Positions 1 through 10,370 are shown, counted from the first letter of the stretch. The stretch is DNA of 64,000 nucleotides from Apoda limacodes (GCA_946406115.1 OX291545.1:3286001-3350000), one strand, 5' to 3'. Notes: generated by a model from the letters alone, not told the origin. Made by a program: numbers and translations.

Positions 1-865
1 AAAATTAATGGTCGTTTCCAGTAAACAAACTGAAACTTAAGGATATGATACTAGGCTGTTTTAAAGGTAACGAACCAATCTATAGTTTTCAATTTAAATT
101 CGTATGAAAAGTTTGCATACTTGGTTAAAATATTTGTTTCAAAGTTGTCTTGTACTTTGATGCAGTTTATGTGTTCGTCAGTGTATAAATGATGGCCGCT
201 TAAAAATTGGTACGTACGTAAATTGTCCCTCAAAATAAGCTAACACGTGTTTCGGGATTTGGGGACGGAAAAATGTAGGACTTTATAATAATATAAGACA
301 ATAATCCTTCACGTCATCGTCGCAGCGGCAGCGGTCCAACAGAATGGTACCTGCGGGAAAAAAATATAATATCACAATCGTTGTCTACAGTCATTTTTTG
401 TCCGTAGTATCGGCATAAAAATTTAGGTTTCTAATTAGAGCTAAAACGCTCATGGACTTACATCAAATCATCAACATTTAAACATCAATATCTGCTTCAC
501 TAGTGAGCATGAGACACCTTTTTCTAACTTTTACTTTTGAAACTACATAATACCTAGTTATTTTGCACACTCTTTTGACTTTTTTTCTTTCTGTCACAAA
601 AAGCAATTAAAGCAGGGTTGTATTTTTGCTTCACAGGAATCCTCACCCACGTTGAAGCTAATATCGCCTAAGGTAAGTCTATAACGAAACTTTGAGGCTG
701 TCAAACAAAATAAACCTGCTTTAGTTTTTCATAACTTTTTTTTTTCTTTTGCTGCAAGTTCTTGTAACTGGTGTCGTAGGTAATAATGTATAAGCATGCA
801 TTGTTTTACCATTGTTAATCGATTTCTTACATTGCAAAATAACAAAAAATAACCGCTGAGAAAAA
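1..865. other. AT-rich DNA, no gene seen
   Basis: The stretch is AT-rich with several homopolymer runs. I see no reading frame resembling a known protein, no tRNA-like box pair and no tandem array. It ends at the poly(T) that marks the 3' end of the retrotransposon on the minus strand. Confidence 0.6.
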
Positions 866-934
866 CAGCTTTTTTTTTTTTTTATATACCACTAAGGTGG
901 CAAACAAGCTTACGGTCCGCCTGATGGTAAGCGG

Positions 935-1500
935 TCACCGTAGCCTATGGACGCTTGCAACACCAGGGGTATCACTTGCGCGTTGCCGACACTTCAGAAA
1001 TCTAATAACTTCTTTCTTGAAGAACTCTATACTGTAGTCCTTGCAGAAAACCTTCCACAACTTAAGCGTTCGCGGGAGGAAGTTTCTCTGAAACCGCATT
1101 GTACGTGACCATTTAGGTTCTAAAGTGTGAGAATGAATTCCCTGCCCATGGCGAGCGGTGCGATGGTAGAAAGTAGCCGTGGGCATCATTTCGAACAATT
1201 CCTCAGAACACAACCCATTGTACAAGCGGTAGAACACACAGAGGGAGGCAAAGTCACTCCTCAGACTTAAGAGCCCGATACCGCAAGTGAGTTTGGAATC
1301 GTCGAGAATTCTCACAGCCCGTCGTTGAACCGAGTCAAAAGGGCCAAGCTGGTATCCGGGTGCACCTGCCCAGAGATGGCAGCAGTACTACCATATGGGG
1401 CCGAACTTGCGACTTATAAAGTAACAACCTTTGCCCCGACGTGAAATACTGCCTCGCTCTGTTGAGTACACCTAGTTTTTTGGACGCCAGCTTCACCACC
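935..1500 (-). pseudogene. C-terminal tail of family-A ORF2
   Basis: The minus strand encodes the region after the RT thumb: KLGVLNRARQYF near 1480, then further down LCSEELFEMMPTATFYHRTA, RFQRNFLPRTLKLW and a terminal VIRFLKC segment that leads into the 3' UTR. Several frameshifts separate these pieces. The same order appears in the minus-strand copy at 38519-39120, which supports a shared ancestor. The function of this tail is not established; in related elements it lies between the RT and the 3' UTR. Confidence 0.75.
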
Positions 1501-1684
1501 TTATCTTGTAAATGATCTCGGGACTGAACATCGCTGGAGATGACGACACCAAGGATCCCAATGCTCTTGGAGATGGAGGGGGAGTGTTCTGGAATTGTGG
1601 GACTACAGTGAATGGAGTTTTCTTAGCGGTGAACGCGCACACTTGTGTCTTTGTAGGGTTGAATCGGACCAAGTTTACCCGTCC

Positions 1685-2720
1685 CTAGTCAGAGACCTGA
1701 GACAGTGTGGTCTCGATTTGAGACACAAGTTCTCCGCGGTTTTCCTCCACAACGGAACGAGGGATGTTTGCACGACCCGTGTAAAAAGCGTCTCCAGTAC
1801 TATCATCTGCATAGCAATGTATGTTGTTGATGTCCAACATGTCATTAAAATGCAGTAGAAACAGCGTAGGAGACAGCACAGAGCCTTGCGGGACACCAGC
1901 ATTAATGTCCATGCTATCAGAGCAACTACCGTCAACTACGGTTCGTATGCGTCTGCCGGCCAAAAAGCTAGCCACCCATTTGCACAAACCCTCGGGCACT
2001 CCGTAAGATGGCAACTTCGATAGAAGACCCCGGTGCCAGACCCGATCGAACGCCTTCGATATGTCTAGGCTACATGCCAATGCCTCCCCCTGACTCTCAA
2101 TGGCTAGTGCCCATCGGTGTGTGAGTTACATTAGAAGGTCACCAGTCGAGCGACCGTGGCGAAAGCCATATTGACGGTCACTGACCAGATCGTGTACTTC
2201 TAGGTATTTTAGAAGCTGTGTGTTGATCACACGCTCCATCACCTTAGAGAGGAGAGAGGTAATAGCGATAGGCCTGTAATTTGATGGATCTGATCTATCG
2301 CCCTTTTTGGGCAACAGGTGCACATTCGCAGCCTTCCATGAAGACGGAAATTGCCTAGTGTGGTAGGAAAGCGCGAAGAGGCGCGTGAGTACAGGACATA
2401 ACTCAGGAGCACACTGCTTAAGCACCACTGCTGGTATACCGTCTGGCCCACTCGACTTATGAACGTCTAGAGAGAGCAACGCCCGCCGGACCTCCTGCTG
2501 CGTTATGGAGATTTCCGGCATGGTCTTACCGCACCACGGTATAGTAGGTGGTACAGCGCCTTCATCGTTCATATTCGAGTTCGAGGCAAAGAGACTGCCC
2601 AGTAGATCGGCTTTCTCTTTAGCACTATGGGCCAAGTCACCATCGGTCTTTCGCAGTGGTGGTAACGACGACTGGCAAAAGTTCCCTTCGGCAGCTTTGG
2701 CAAGCGACCAGAAAGCACGA
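1685..2720 (-). pseudogene. Reverse transcriptase domain of family-A retrotransposon
   Basis: Two adjacent minus-strand frames (2635-2126 and 2080-1685) together cover most of an RT domain. In order one reads SSGPDGIPAVVL (finger region), SNYRPIAITSLLSKVMERVI, QYGFRHGRSTGDLL, then SLDISKAFDRVWH with the first catalytic Asp, AGVPQGSVLSPTLF, and the active-site box CYADDST at residues 89-95 of the second frame. The frames are separated by a stop just after GDLLM, where the sister copy at 40345 keeps an open Val-Tyr codon pair. The catalytic residues are present but the frame is dead. Family RTs act in the nucleus to copy element RNA at a nicked target. Confidence 0.88.
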
Positions 2721-2826
2721 CTCCCAGGATAGCTCGCAAGTCGCCCACCTATTTTGCCGATGAATTGGAATTTTGCCCTGGCAGTTGCTTCCTTACTGAA
2801 CCTCGAGGCAGCATTTAATTTGCGTT

Positions 2827-3138
2827 TTTTATTTTAATATTTTTGATATTAAAATAAACATTTTAAATAACGCTGTTATGGCGCGCTTTTGACGTGAATT
2901 CGTTGAACGTCTTTCTCGTCGGACCGGCGGGCATCCAAAAAGAAATCTAAATTGATATGTTTATAATATATTAGCACCAGAAATGCCAAGACCGAAATTA
3001 AAAAGACACAAATAGCTAAAACTAAAAGCTAAATTACATTTGCGATCAACAAAAACTGACCACCAATGTAGAAACGTGTGATGCTAATCGAATTAAGAAG
3101 AAATAAACGCAGAGTTACACTACAGCTACACTACTAAC
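2827..3138. other. Short AT-rich spacer with small palindrome
   Basis: Right next to the truncated 5' end of the retrotransposon is a 10-bp inverted repeat, ATTTTAATAT and ATATTAAAAT, separated by TTTTG (about 2832-2856). The rest is AT-rich with no recognisable coding or RNA signal. Confidence 0.5.
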
Positions 3139-3139
3139 A

Positions 3140-3290
3140 GCTCGAACCAGGGAGCTTATTGGGAACAGTCTCGAGTACGCCAGACTCTGAAATTCAAGAG
3201 AAAAATGTATGCAAGTACTTGAACTCGTCTCGAGAGGTAAGACTTACTTGCAACAATTTTCTCTTGAATTCCAGAGTCTAGCGTTAGCGA
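3140..3290. repeat. Imperfect inverted repeat; dispersed repeat shared with 51220-51350
   Basis: The left arm (GCCAGACTCTGAAATTCAAG, about 3170-3215) is matched by a right arm ending CTCTTGAATTCCAGAGTCTA (about 3245-3283), giving an imperfect stem of roughly 38 bp around a 25-30-base loop. The left half also resembles the reverse complement of about 51255-51350, where the same order of blocks occurs (CGCCAGACTC, AAGTACTT, GAGGTAAGAC). It is therefore a dispersed repeat, here present as a foldback. I do not recognise a named family. Confidence 0.6.
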
Positions 3291-3902
3291 GTGAAGATTC
3301 TGAGTCGCAAACGCAAAAAAAAATCGTTCGAACGACGGACAAAGAAATCAGAAAATATAAATTGTTGAAGTATTACATGAATAGTGGTTATATTGTTGCA
3401 GGTATAGTTCCATAGCAATGAGGATTGTAGGATCTACATTAGATTAGAATTTGATCTATATTTACAGTGCATGCATATACCCCATTGTGATTAGTGATGT
3501 TATATCAATATATAGTCGGTGCTTGGTTGCATGAAACTTAGAGATCTATGATATTTTTAATTTCTTCTGTGTAAAGGCTTATTTCAAAAACATACCACCT
3601 AGAAATAATATCAATACTCATAAGATGTATTTAGAATATTTGGTATTGTTTTAAAAATTGTTTGTAAGTTTTAGTTCGTATTCCAGCAGGGCCAGCAGGA
3701 ATGCGAATGCATAATATAATTTTTGACGGGTGACTTGTAAAAGGGAAAAAAAAAAAATCTGAAATAAAATTTTATTTACAACAATATAAAGTTCACAAAT
3801 TTTTTTTTGAAATGTACGTGAAACTTAACGCTACGAGCAACCACTTGTACGCTGGACTAGAATTATTGCGCGTCATGTAGTACTGGAGTTCGAATTGTGT
3901 AC
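3291..3902. other. AT-rich DNA, nothing recognised
   Basis: There is no coding frame with family resemblance, no array and no clear terminal inverted repeats. Confidence 0.5.
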
Positions 3903-4075
3903 TTCACATACGTCTTTTTTTGCCGTATACTGGTTTCCCTACGATGTTTTCCTTTACCGAAATCTAGTGGTGTGAATCAAATAAATTACCTAAAAAATTA
4001 AGAAAATGACTCATTGGTACGGGCTTGAACCTCCGGCGGCGCACAGGATGCGACTAGGTCACCACCGTTCGCAAG
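3903..4075 (-). mobile_element. Degenerate tRNA-derived SINE
   Basis: Read on the minus strand, the head near 4072-4010 resembles a tRNA-like promoter: a decayed B-box complement (GGGCTTGAACCTCC on the plus strand, about 4020-4034) and an A-box-side segment GACTAGGTCACCACC. The body near 3930-3962 contains GGTTTCCCTACGATGTTTTCC, close to a block I know from lepidopteran SINEs (GTTTCCTCACGATGTTTTCC). A similar body fragment occurs near 34461. It is an old non-autonomous retroposon; assignment is by recognition. Confidence 0.5.
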
Positions 4076-6480
4076 ATCTGTTTGCGCTATATTCGGTTAC
4101 AAGCGTTGGGTTTTTTTTATATACTACAGTTAGGAAGCTTACAATGACAAGCTCTAGCTCTAGGAATTCTCACTTGATGTCTGCGGGAACTTTTTATTTT
4201 TCTAGGTTAAGCTATAAATTTCAGCCAATTCGGTTCAGTTGATGTGCTTGAATTCTAAACATACTAGCAGACTCACAATTATTCGTATTTAAGGTAGGAT
4301 TGCAATGTTAAACGAAGAATGTTAACTGCGTTAGGTACGACAATAGATGCTTAATATTTAGGTTTAATAAAATATGGCGCCTGGCGTGGTGGAATGCCTG
4401 CGAACCGCCACTATCCAATTCTGATTCGGTTCGGTTTGTATGTATGCGGAACTACCGGAGAAACTCTCATATCGCGATGTAGAACGTGTGACGTCAGCCT
4501 TGATTGTAGCGGTACAATATGATCTGCCACAATATTATATACATTTTGATTCCGACAACGTTTTTTAAGATCAGCTGACTCTCGTCGACACTCCCAATTT
4601 CAATCATTCGGTTAACTTAAATTATCTCGTATAAAAACCAACTATTTTAAGTACTTACATTGCTATTACATTTACTAGTGTATAATTCAATAACACTAAC
4701 TAATTTTGTTGCATAAAAAATGTTCTACATGTTTTATTTAATGCCAAAATCACAGTGAAATTAAAATTGAGCATCGAGAATTACTGGCTTGATACTGTGC
4801 TCAGACTGACGGAACCCAGAAAATGTAGTAGTTAAAACGTAAGTCAATGACATTTTCTCACAGATTCAATGTACAAGTATGTAAATAATAAATCTATTAT
4901 CAGAGCAAGTTTAGAGAAATACTTGTTCTCTTAATGAAGAAGAAATGTAATTTGAATTAATTAGTAATTAGGTGCTTTATCTGTTATTTATTAACATACA
5001 TGTAGGTACTGCTCATAACGACTCTGGCAGTAGTACGAGTAGTTTATATGTTATATTATTGTTGTTCAAGTATCTATGCACAGGAGTGCTTTCGCCAAGT
5101 TTTCGCAATACATGAAAATGTCAATGTCAAGTACTGATGAATAAGCGCTTTTTATGATCTCTGGCAATTTATCCACGGACGGTATTTCTTATTTTAATTT
5201 GGATGTTACGTGCAGTCGTAAAAGAAACTAACTATATTTATAGCTACCGACTGACAACTTAGCTTAATTCAATAGATGTTCAACTTTAGGTGCGTTCTAA
5301 TGACGGCATTAAGAGCTATGACATCGCATAGGCATTAAAATCATTCTGTTCACCAAATGTAAACAAACAATATGGCCTTTCACTATTTTGACAGCGCAGC
5401 CACTGCTCTGCCTCCCGACTACTCCCGAGCATGTGCAGCTAATGCGTTGAATGCGGTCCGGAAGTGACGTCATAGCGCATTCAATGCGTATAATGCTTGT
5501 CAACGAAACGCAAACATAATTGAAATATAAGCTATGTCGGTATTGTCGGTACGGTACTGCGGTACTGCGACAGCGCGGTACTCCGCTGGTGCCGTACCGC
5601 GGCCCTCGTTACTGCTTTATGGGACATCGATAGATTACGATAATTTATTGTAATTACAACTTGATGCTAGAGTTTTAATAAGTGTGCGGTGGGTGGCTCG
5701 TCGACGGACATTACTTTTATTATTGTTCCAAAATTGATTATCTTTAATGTGAGATATTTCCACATTTTTATTTATTTCTTAATTTATGAGGTACTTACAT
5801 CGGTTTTTTTAAAGTAACATCGAAAGATAATAGACGCTTTCACTTGGTTTCATAAACATTTTTGTGTCTAGCTTCCGCCTAGTGACCGAATTTAAAATAA
5901 GTCTGTTAGTCTACTGAATAGATTAGTATTAAATTTTAGTTCTCATTAAATCTGTTGTTCATAATTGACCTTAAAAAAACTTAAACTGTACGTTATTATT
6001 TTGTGACATTTACGTCGAAACAAATAGCCGAAGTCGTAAAAAAATGGCTTAACGCTTTTTGCGATCTGCCAAAAAACTATTATTTTAATTCCGTCCCTTT
6101 AAATTTAGAGTGCGATGGTACTATGATATAACATACCTACAGGATGCAGAGAGAGGTTATTGTGATGCCGCCGTAACAAAAACGCGATTGCTCATTATTT
6201 ACCAAGAAACTATGCGAAATATCATATTCTACCAGCTATACAGGTTGCTGGCGAGTGGCGGCGAGTGTCCGACGACGTTACTCACCACTTGTAATTGCTC
6301 TTATCCATGACTAATGCGGCCTTTAAATCTGCAAATTAGTATACTACTTACATAAATTATATAAACAGAATTTGGTAAATGTCATGTCATTCATGTAGGT
6401 CAAGTCTGGTTTACCGACAAAATACCCATATGTTTGGAGTAAATGGTTGAAGTTATGGCTCATAATGAGTTTATAAGGAG
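4076..6480. other. Long gene-free stretch
   Basis: I see only short, unrelated open frames. A locally GC-rich patch near 5530-5605 has repeated CGGTAC motifs, and 5300-5520 is moderately GC-rich, but neither looks like an exon with splice signals. No tandem array or transposase remnant was found. Confidence 0.5.
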
Positions 6481-6825
6481 GCGCTCATGTCCCAGTCACA
6501 TTCGTAAGTTAAGCAACGTATAGCGTGGTCAGTACCCTGATGGGTGGTCGGTTAATGGCACTCTTTTTTGAGTTCATTCGTGCTTCGGAAATCTGCTTCT
6601 GTTGCCATAATAATATGATAGCAGTTGTTAAGCCAAGTTAGAGGCCTTATGGGCTTAAAAACTCTAACAGTCGTGAGGCCACTAGCTCGACTATATACGT
6701 CTCTGGACGTATATATAAACGTCTGCAAATATAGCCTATAGCCTAAGCCTCCTTCTCCAAGGAAAAGCCAGTGCTCCGCAGTGAGGCGTATAATGGCTAA
6801 GGCAAGGTTTTTTTTTAAATGAATG
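6481..6825 (+). mobile_element. 5S-rRNA-derived SINE
   Basis: The head (about 6484-6560) resembles the 3' two thirds of 5S rRNA and keeps its internal promoter order: GTTAAGCAACGT (A-box side) and GGTCAGTACCCTGATGGGTG (C-box side). The body contains GTTAAGCCAAGTTAGAGGCC and the tail CCTAAGCCTCCTTCTCCAAG. A second, shorter copy at 35332-35465 shares the C-box end and the tail. 5S-derived SINEs are transcribed by RNA polymerase III and depend on a partner LINE. Decay and the non-5S body argue against a real 5S gene. Confidence 0.75.
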
Positions 6826-6974
6826 TGAGCAAGTTAGTAAAATGTTTAACTGCGCCCACTGCCCAACCCACATTTTACAAATTCTTTGGTAATAAAAAGA
6901 TAGATGCTTAGCTACTGGAAAGTTGTAATATTCGTAAAATGGAGATCAACAGGATTTAAATTTGTTGGATATAT

Positions 6975-7395
6975 TCCTTTAATTTAATTTTAATCAACCT
7001 ATGTAAGTCCACTGCTGGACCTTTTCTTATGAAAGCCACCATACACCCGGTCCATCCCTTTTGTCTTTCAGCCACATCCGGCTACCTTTTCGGGTCATCG
7101 AAACACCTGGCGGGTGGGCTTGGGTCACCAATCCGTAGTCTCCACTCTAAGACTCGTCTGCCCCATGGGTTTTGCCACAAATATAACCTGTCCATTGCAA
7201 CTTCAGCTTGCTTATTCTGTGAACTATATATCGGTGACTTTGGTTCTCGTCGGATCTCTTCAATTCTGATCATATCCTTTAAAGAAAATCTGAGCATAGA
7301 CGGTTCCATAACTCGCTGAGCAACTTTTAGCTTGTAGATCAGGCCAACTGTATCAGTCCACGTTTCCACGCCATAGGTCAGGATCATTCACTTTT
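6975..7395 (-). pseudogene. RTE-type retrotransposon ORF, C-terminal end
   Basis: On the minus strand an open run of about 100 codons (7387-7082) contains LTYGVETWTDTVGLIYKLKV, AQRVMEPSMLRFSLKDMIR, and RRVLEWRLRIGDPSPPARCF. This is the region after the RT catalytic core in RTE elements. It continues into a CCAGCAGTGGACTTACAT block near 7001-7020 that usually encodes the last residues of the ORF. The fragment has no RT active site. It resembles the better-preserved copy at 55090-56501. Confidence 0.85.
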
Positions 7396-7594
7396 ACTTT
7401 TACATGCGTCAAAAGATACCACATTAATATTCATTTTAATTTATTCTGGAATTATAGGTAATACAACGAAATAAGAGATTGGTAAAGTTAATTTATGATT
7501 AGATAATGAGTTAAGAAAATCCGTTTTGAAAGTCTTTTGTTGCATTAAAATATAAAATTGATTATTTGTAACAGTTTTAACGCATACATGAATA

Positions 7595-7874
7595 TTTTTA
7601 CGGTTTTATTCCCCTCATGGTCCAGTGGCTCGACACAAACCTAAACCTCAATGTGGGGGACAACCTCTTTTCACCAATTACTTTAGTCCTAAGTGACGGG
7701 GGGTGAGCCCATCGCCGCAGCACCGCTTCTGACACAACAGTGTATCTGGACTTTAGTGGTTTAACATATGTCCAATAAGTCTTAAATACCAGATTTATAG
7801 TGAAAATTGGTGAAATAAAAGATCAGGTCAAAATAAGACTGCTAATTCCAGACAAACTATAAGAAGTTTGTTTG
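7595..7874 (+). repeat. Dispersed repeat, family C copy 1
   Basis: The stretch aligns by eye with 9035-9327. Shared blocks in the same order are TATTTTTACGG, TTTTATTCC, ACTTTAGTCCTA, TGGTG/TGAGCCCATC, and TGTATCTGGACT. Copy 1 runs into a Helitron-like element and its 75-bp array, while copy 2 runs into a 45-bp array. I do not recognise the family and see no terminal inverted repeats. Confidence 0.65.
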
Positions 7875-8051
7875 TTACTCAATAACGCTTCAGCCACTGA
7901 ACGGATCGGGATGAAACTTGGCACACCTATGGATTAGGTCCTGGAATAACACATAGGCTTTTTATTCTGAAAAATTCTATAACCGAGCTTAAACGAACTA
8001 TAGCTATAGCTACAGCTTGATATAGCAAACTTCATTAGTGTAATTAAGGAG
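7875..8051 (+). mobile_element. Helitron-like repeat, 5' part
   Basis: The segment contains CTGAACGGATCGGGATGAAA, CTTGGCAC, and ACTTCATTAGTGTAATTAAG. The same blocks occur in the same order in the minus-strand copy at 59096-59463, which has both termini. It passes directly into the 75-bp array, whose unit contains the ACCGAATTTAGGGCGGGC block found near the 3' end of that copy. The Helitron-like assignment comes from the 59.1-kb copy ending in a CTAG-type terminus, by resemblance to lepidopteran Lep1-type repeats. Confidence 0.6.
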
Positions 8052-8601
8052 TAAATCACAGTATTAATATTGTGATTAATAAAGGAGTCCCATGTCGATA
8101 ACCGAATTAAGGGCGGGCTAATTAAGTAAATCACAGTATTAGTACTGTGATTAATAAAGGAGTCCCACGCCGATAACCGAATTTAGGGCGGGCTAGTTAA
8201 GTAAATCACAGTATTAGTACTGTGATTAATAAAGGAGTCCCATGCCGATAACCGAATTTATGGCGGGCTAATTAAGTAAATCACAGTATTAGTACTGTGA
8301 TTAATAAAGGAGTCCCACGCCGATAACCGAATTTAGGGCGGGCTAGTTAAGTAAATCACAGTATTAGTACTGTGATTAATAAAGGAGTCCCATGCCGATA
8401 ACCGAATTTATGGCGTGCTAATTAAGTAAATCACAGTATTAGTACTGTGATTAATAAAGGAGTCCCATGCCGATAACCGAATTTAAGGCGGGCTAATTTG
8501 GAAGTAAATCACAGTATTAATACTGTGATTAAATAAAGAAGTCCCATGCCGATAACCGAATTTAGGGCGGGCTAATTAAGTAAATCACAGTATTAGTACT
8601 G
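8052..8601 (+). repeat. 75-bp tandem array, about 7.3 units, inside a Helitron-like element
   Basis: Units begin at 8052, 8127, 8202, 8277, 8352, 8427, 8505 and 8581, so the period is 75 bp with two slightly longer units. Each unit holds a palindrome, AATCACAGTA-TTAG-TACTGTGATT in most, and the block ACCGAATTTAGGGCGGGC. Units 2-3 and 4-5 share alternating variants (CACGCC/CTAGTT against CATGCC/TATGGCG), which indicates a 150-bp higher-order duplication. The unit is related to the 3' part of the Helitron-like copy at 59096-59463, so the array probably grew from the element itself. Confidence 0.93.
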
Positions 8602-9034
8602 TTTCTCTTTCTTTCACGTCGCAACGTAGCATCCATTTCAGCTGAATTTTGACACGGAGCCGCTGACAAAATGTAGTTAACAAAAACTTTTGCAATATTC
8701 TACGTAAGAAGTGAGGAAAGTCTCTCGTTCTGGGGATGTACCATTACCAATAACAATTCATATCGGATGTTGGTCGTGAGTCACCCGCACACGCCGCGAC
8801 CAGAGGACGAAACCGATACGGAGACGTGTTTCATCTCAGCGAGTTTCCTTAATTTTTTTAAAATATTTTGCTCATAACTTACCTTGTACCTGAGCACACT
8901 GATGTTGGTCGCAAGCTGTTATCAAACACAAGTACAAGGGTTTCTATTAAAGATTAGGTACAAAGCTTCGTTTTCTAAACAAAATATCTATATATATATA
9001 CCATACAATCTTTTGCACTATATGGGTATGTATG
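8602..9034. other. Repeat remnant then unassigned DNA
   Basis: The first 65 bases (TTTCACGTCGCAACGTAGC, GACACGGAGCCGCTGACAAA) resemble the 3' end of the Helitron-like family, also seen near 62545. A short (TA)n run lies at about 8986-8999. Nothing else is recognisable. Confidence 0.45.
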
Positions 9035-9327
9035 CCTGCATGTATATTTTTACGGATTTTATTCCTCGTAGGGGATAACTAGTGGCTGGATACACACCCA
9101 CATCAGAATGAGGTGGACAGCTTTTTCTATCACTTTAGTCCTACATGACAGGTGGTGAAACCATCACCCTTTTATTGTAGTGTATCTGGACTAAGTAAAA
9201 AAAAATCTGTAGGTATAGCCCATACGACGTTAATGGTCGGCTTTAAAGATATAAGCGATAAAAGAAAAGACCTGGGACAGAATAATACACCCCTAACAGC
9301 AGTGCTTGACGAACTATAAAAGGTAAA
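9035..9327 (+). repeat. Dispersed repeat, family C copy 2
   Basis: This is the sister of 7595-7874 (TATTTTTACGG, ACTTTAGTCCTACATGAC, TGTATCTGGACT). After a shared block near CAGCAGTGCTTGACGAACTA it enters a 45-bp tandem array not present in copy 1. Confidence 0.65.
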
Positions 9328-9546
9328 CCCGGATTGGGCACTGGCAGGGGTGTACTATACTTATAAGCTAAGCCCGGATTGGGCAGTGGAGGAGGTGTAC
9401 TATACTTATAAGCTAAGCCCGGATTGGGCAGTGGAGGAGGTGTACTATACTTATAAGGTAAGCACGGATTGGACAGTGGCAGGGGTGTACTATACTTATA
9501 AGGTAAGCCCGGATTAGGCAGTGGGGGGGGTTTACTATACTTATAG
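9328..9546 (+). repeat. 45-bp tandem array, about 4.9 units
   Basis: Units start at 9328, 9373, 9418, 9463 and 9508. The core is CCCGGATTGGGCAGTGG followed by GGTGTACTATACTTATAAG. Units differ at a few positions (GGAGGAGG against GGCAGGGG). The last unit decays into GTGTACTATA repeats. The array is attached to the end of dispersed repeat family C copy 2. Confidence 0.93.
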
Positions 9547-9668
9547 GTGTACTATAATGTGTACTATAGTGTTATTTTTTCCAAGTAAAACAATTGAAAT
9601 TCTATTGATGTTTGTGAACAAATAAAAAAAAAGATAATATAGGAAGAATATAATGTAAGAAAAGTTAT

Positions 9669-10046
9669 AAAGGCATAATATATGTGCGGTAAGTTTACAC
9701 ACGAGTAGACAAATGTACCATAGTCACGAGTTTGTTAATACCAATTCCGAACGAATGTCATAAAATATTTTTCAACACATTCGCGAAAAATAGTATAATT
9801 TATAGGAAATTAAATAAACTTTTTTATTTTACTGTTTTAGAAATTATACAGATCGAACAATTATTGAAATTTAGTGAAGCTTGCTACTTTGGAAGCATAA
9901 CTGAGTGACTGACATTTTTAATTTCACATGCATTATGTTGAACAGAGAATTAGGCGTAAAGAACTACTTCTTTCATCTCTTTTTCTTTTATTAATAAAGT
10001 GAGTCAAACGTAGAGATCAAAAGCGCCTCCAGGGAGGTTCGATCGA
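9669..10046 (+). repeat. Dispersed repeat, family D copy 1 (left part)
   Basis: Blocks TGTGCGGTAAGTTTACACAC, GAGTAGACAAATGTACCAT, AATACCAATTCC and ATAATTTATAGG recur in order at 32895-33015. A second block, AAAGTGAGTCAAACGT and GGAGGTTCGATCGAA (about 9999-10046), recurs at 34113-34160. After the 32-bp array the shared sequence resumes (GGTGCGTAATTTTGAAC, about 10412-10428, and 34162-34179). The family is unnamed to me; it lacks an obvious coding region. Confidence 0.8.
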
Positions 10047-10370
10047 AAACGTAAAGCCATACAACGGAGCGTGCGGTAAAACGTAAAGCCATACAACGGA
10101 GCGTGCGGTAAAACGTAAAGCCATACAACGGAGCGTGCGGTAAAACGTAAAGCCATACAACGGAGCGTGCGGTAAAACGTAAAGCCATACAACGGAGCGT
10201 GCGGTAAAACGTAAAGCCATACAACGGAGCGTGCGGTAAAACGTAAAGCCATACAACGGAGCGTGCGGTAAAACGTAAAGCCATACAACGGAGCGTGCGG
10301 TAAAACGTAAAGCCATACAACGGAGCGTGCGGTAAAACGTAAAGCCATACAACGGAGCGTGCGGTAAAAC
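10047..10370 (+). repeat. 32-bp tandem array, about 10 near-identical units
   Basis: The unit is ACGTAAAGCCATACAACG followed by GAGCGTGCGGTAAA, repeated with almost no variation. Because 32 is not a multiple of three, all three minus-strand frames stay open and give artefactual 109-114-residue peptides. The array interrupts dispersed repeat family D: copy 2 at 34113-34215 passes from GGTTCGATCGAA straight to GGTGCGTAATTTTGAAC without it. High identity suggests recent expansion. Confidence 0.96.

Larger units (their letters stand above)
866..2826 (-). mobile_element. Family-A non-LTR retrotransposon, 5'-truncated (jockey/CR1-like)
   Basis: This element copies itself by target-primed reverse transcription. 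On the minus strand it runs from the end of the endonuclease-RT linker near 2826, through the reverse transcriptase, to a 3' UTR that reads CCACCTTAGTGGTATAT followed by poly(A) (the T-run at about 872-883). The 5' break falls at the point matching about 41341 of the plus-strand copy at 40345, which fits ordinary 5' truncation. Reading frames are broken by small shifts and by at least one stop near 2126. I see no clear target-site duplication. Other copies or tails of the family lie at 25385, 38519, 40345, 50432, 57384 and 60025. The jockey/CR1-type assignment is by recognition of the RT and tail; exact clade is uncertain. Confidence 0.9.

Noticed and set aside
6484..6560. 5S rRNA gene
   Set aside because: Only the internal promoter part is similar, the 5' third does not match, and a non-5S body and tail shared with another copy follow.
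9991..10352. Three overlapping 109-114-residue minus-strand frames
   Set aside because: All are translations of the 32-bp array in three phases, with the same peptide in each. Not genes.
10047..10370. CRISPR-like array of 32-bp repeats
   Set aside because: Units abut without unique spacers, and the DNA is from an animal genome. It is a simple minisatellite.
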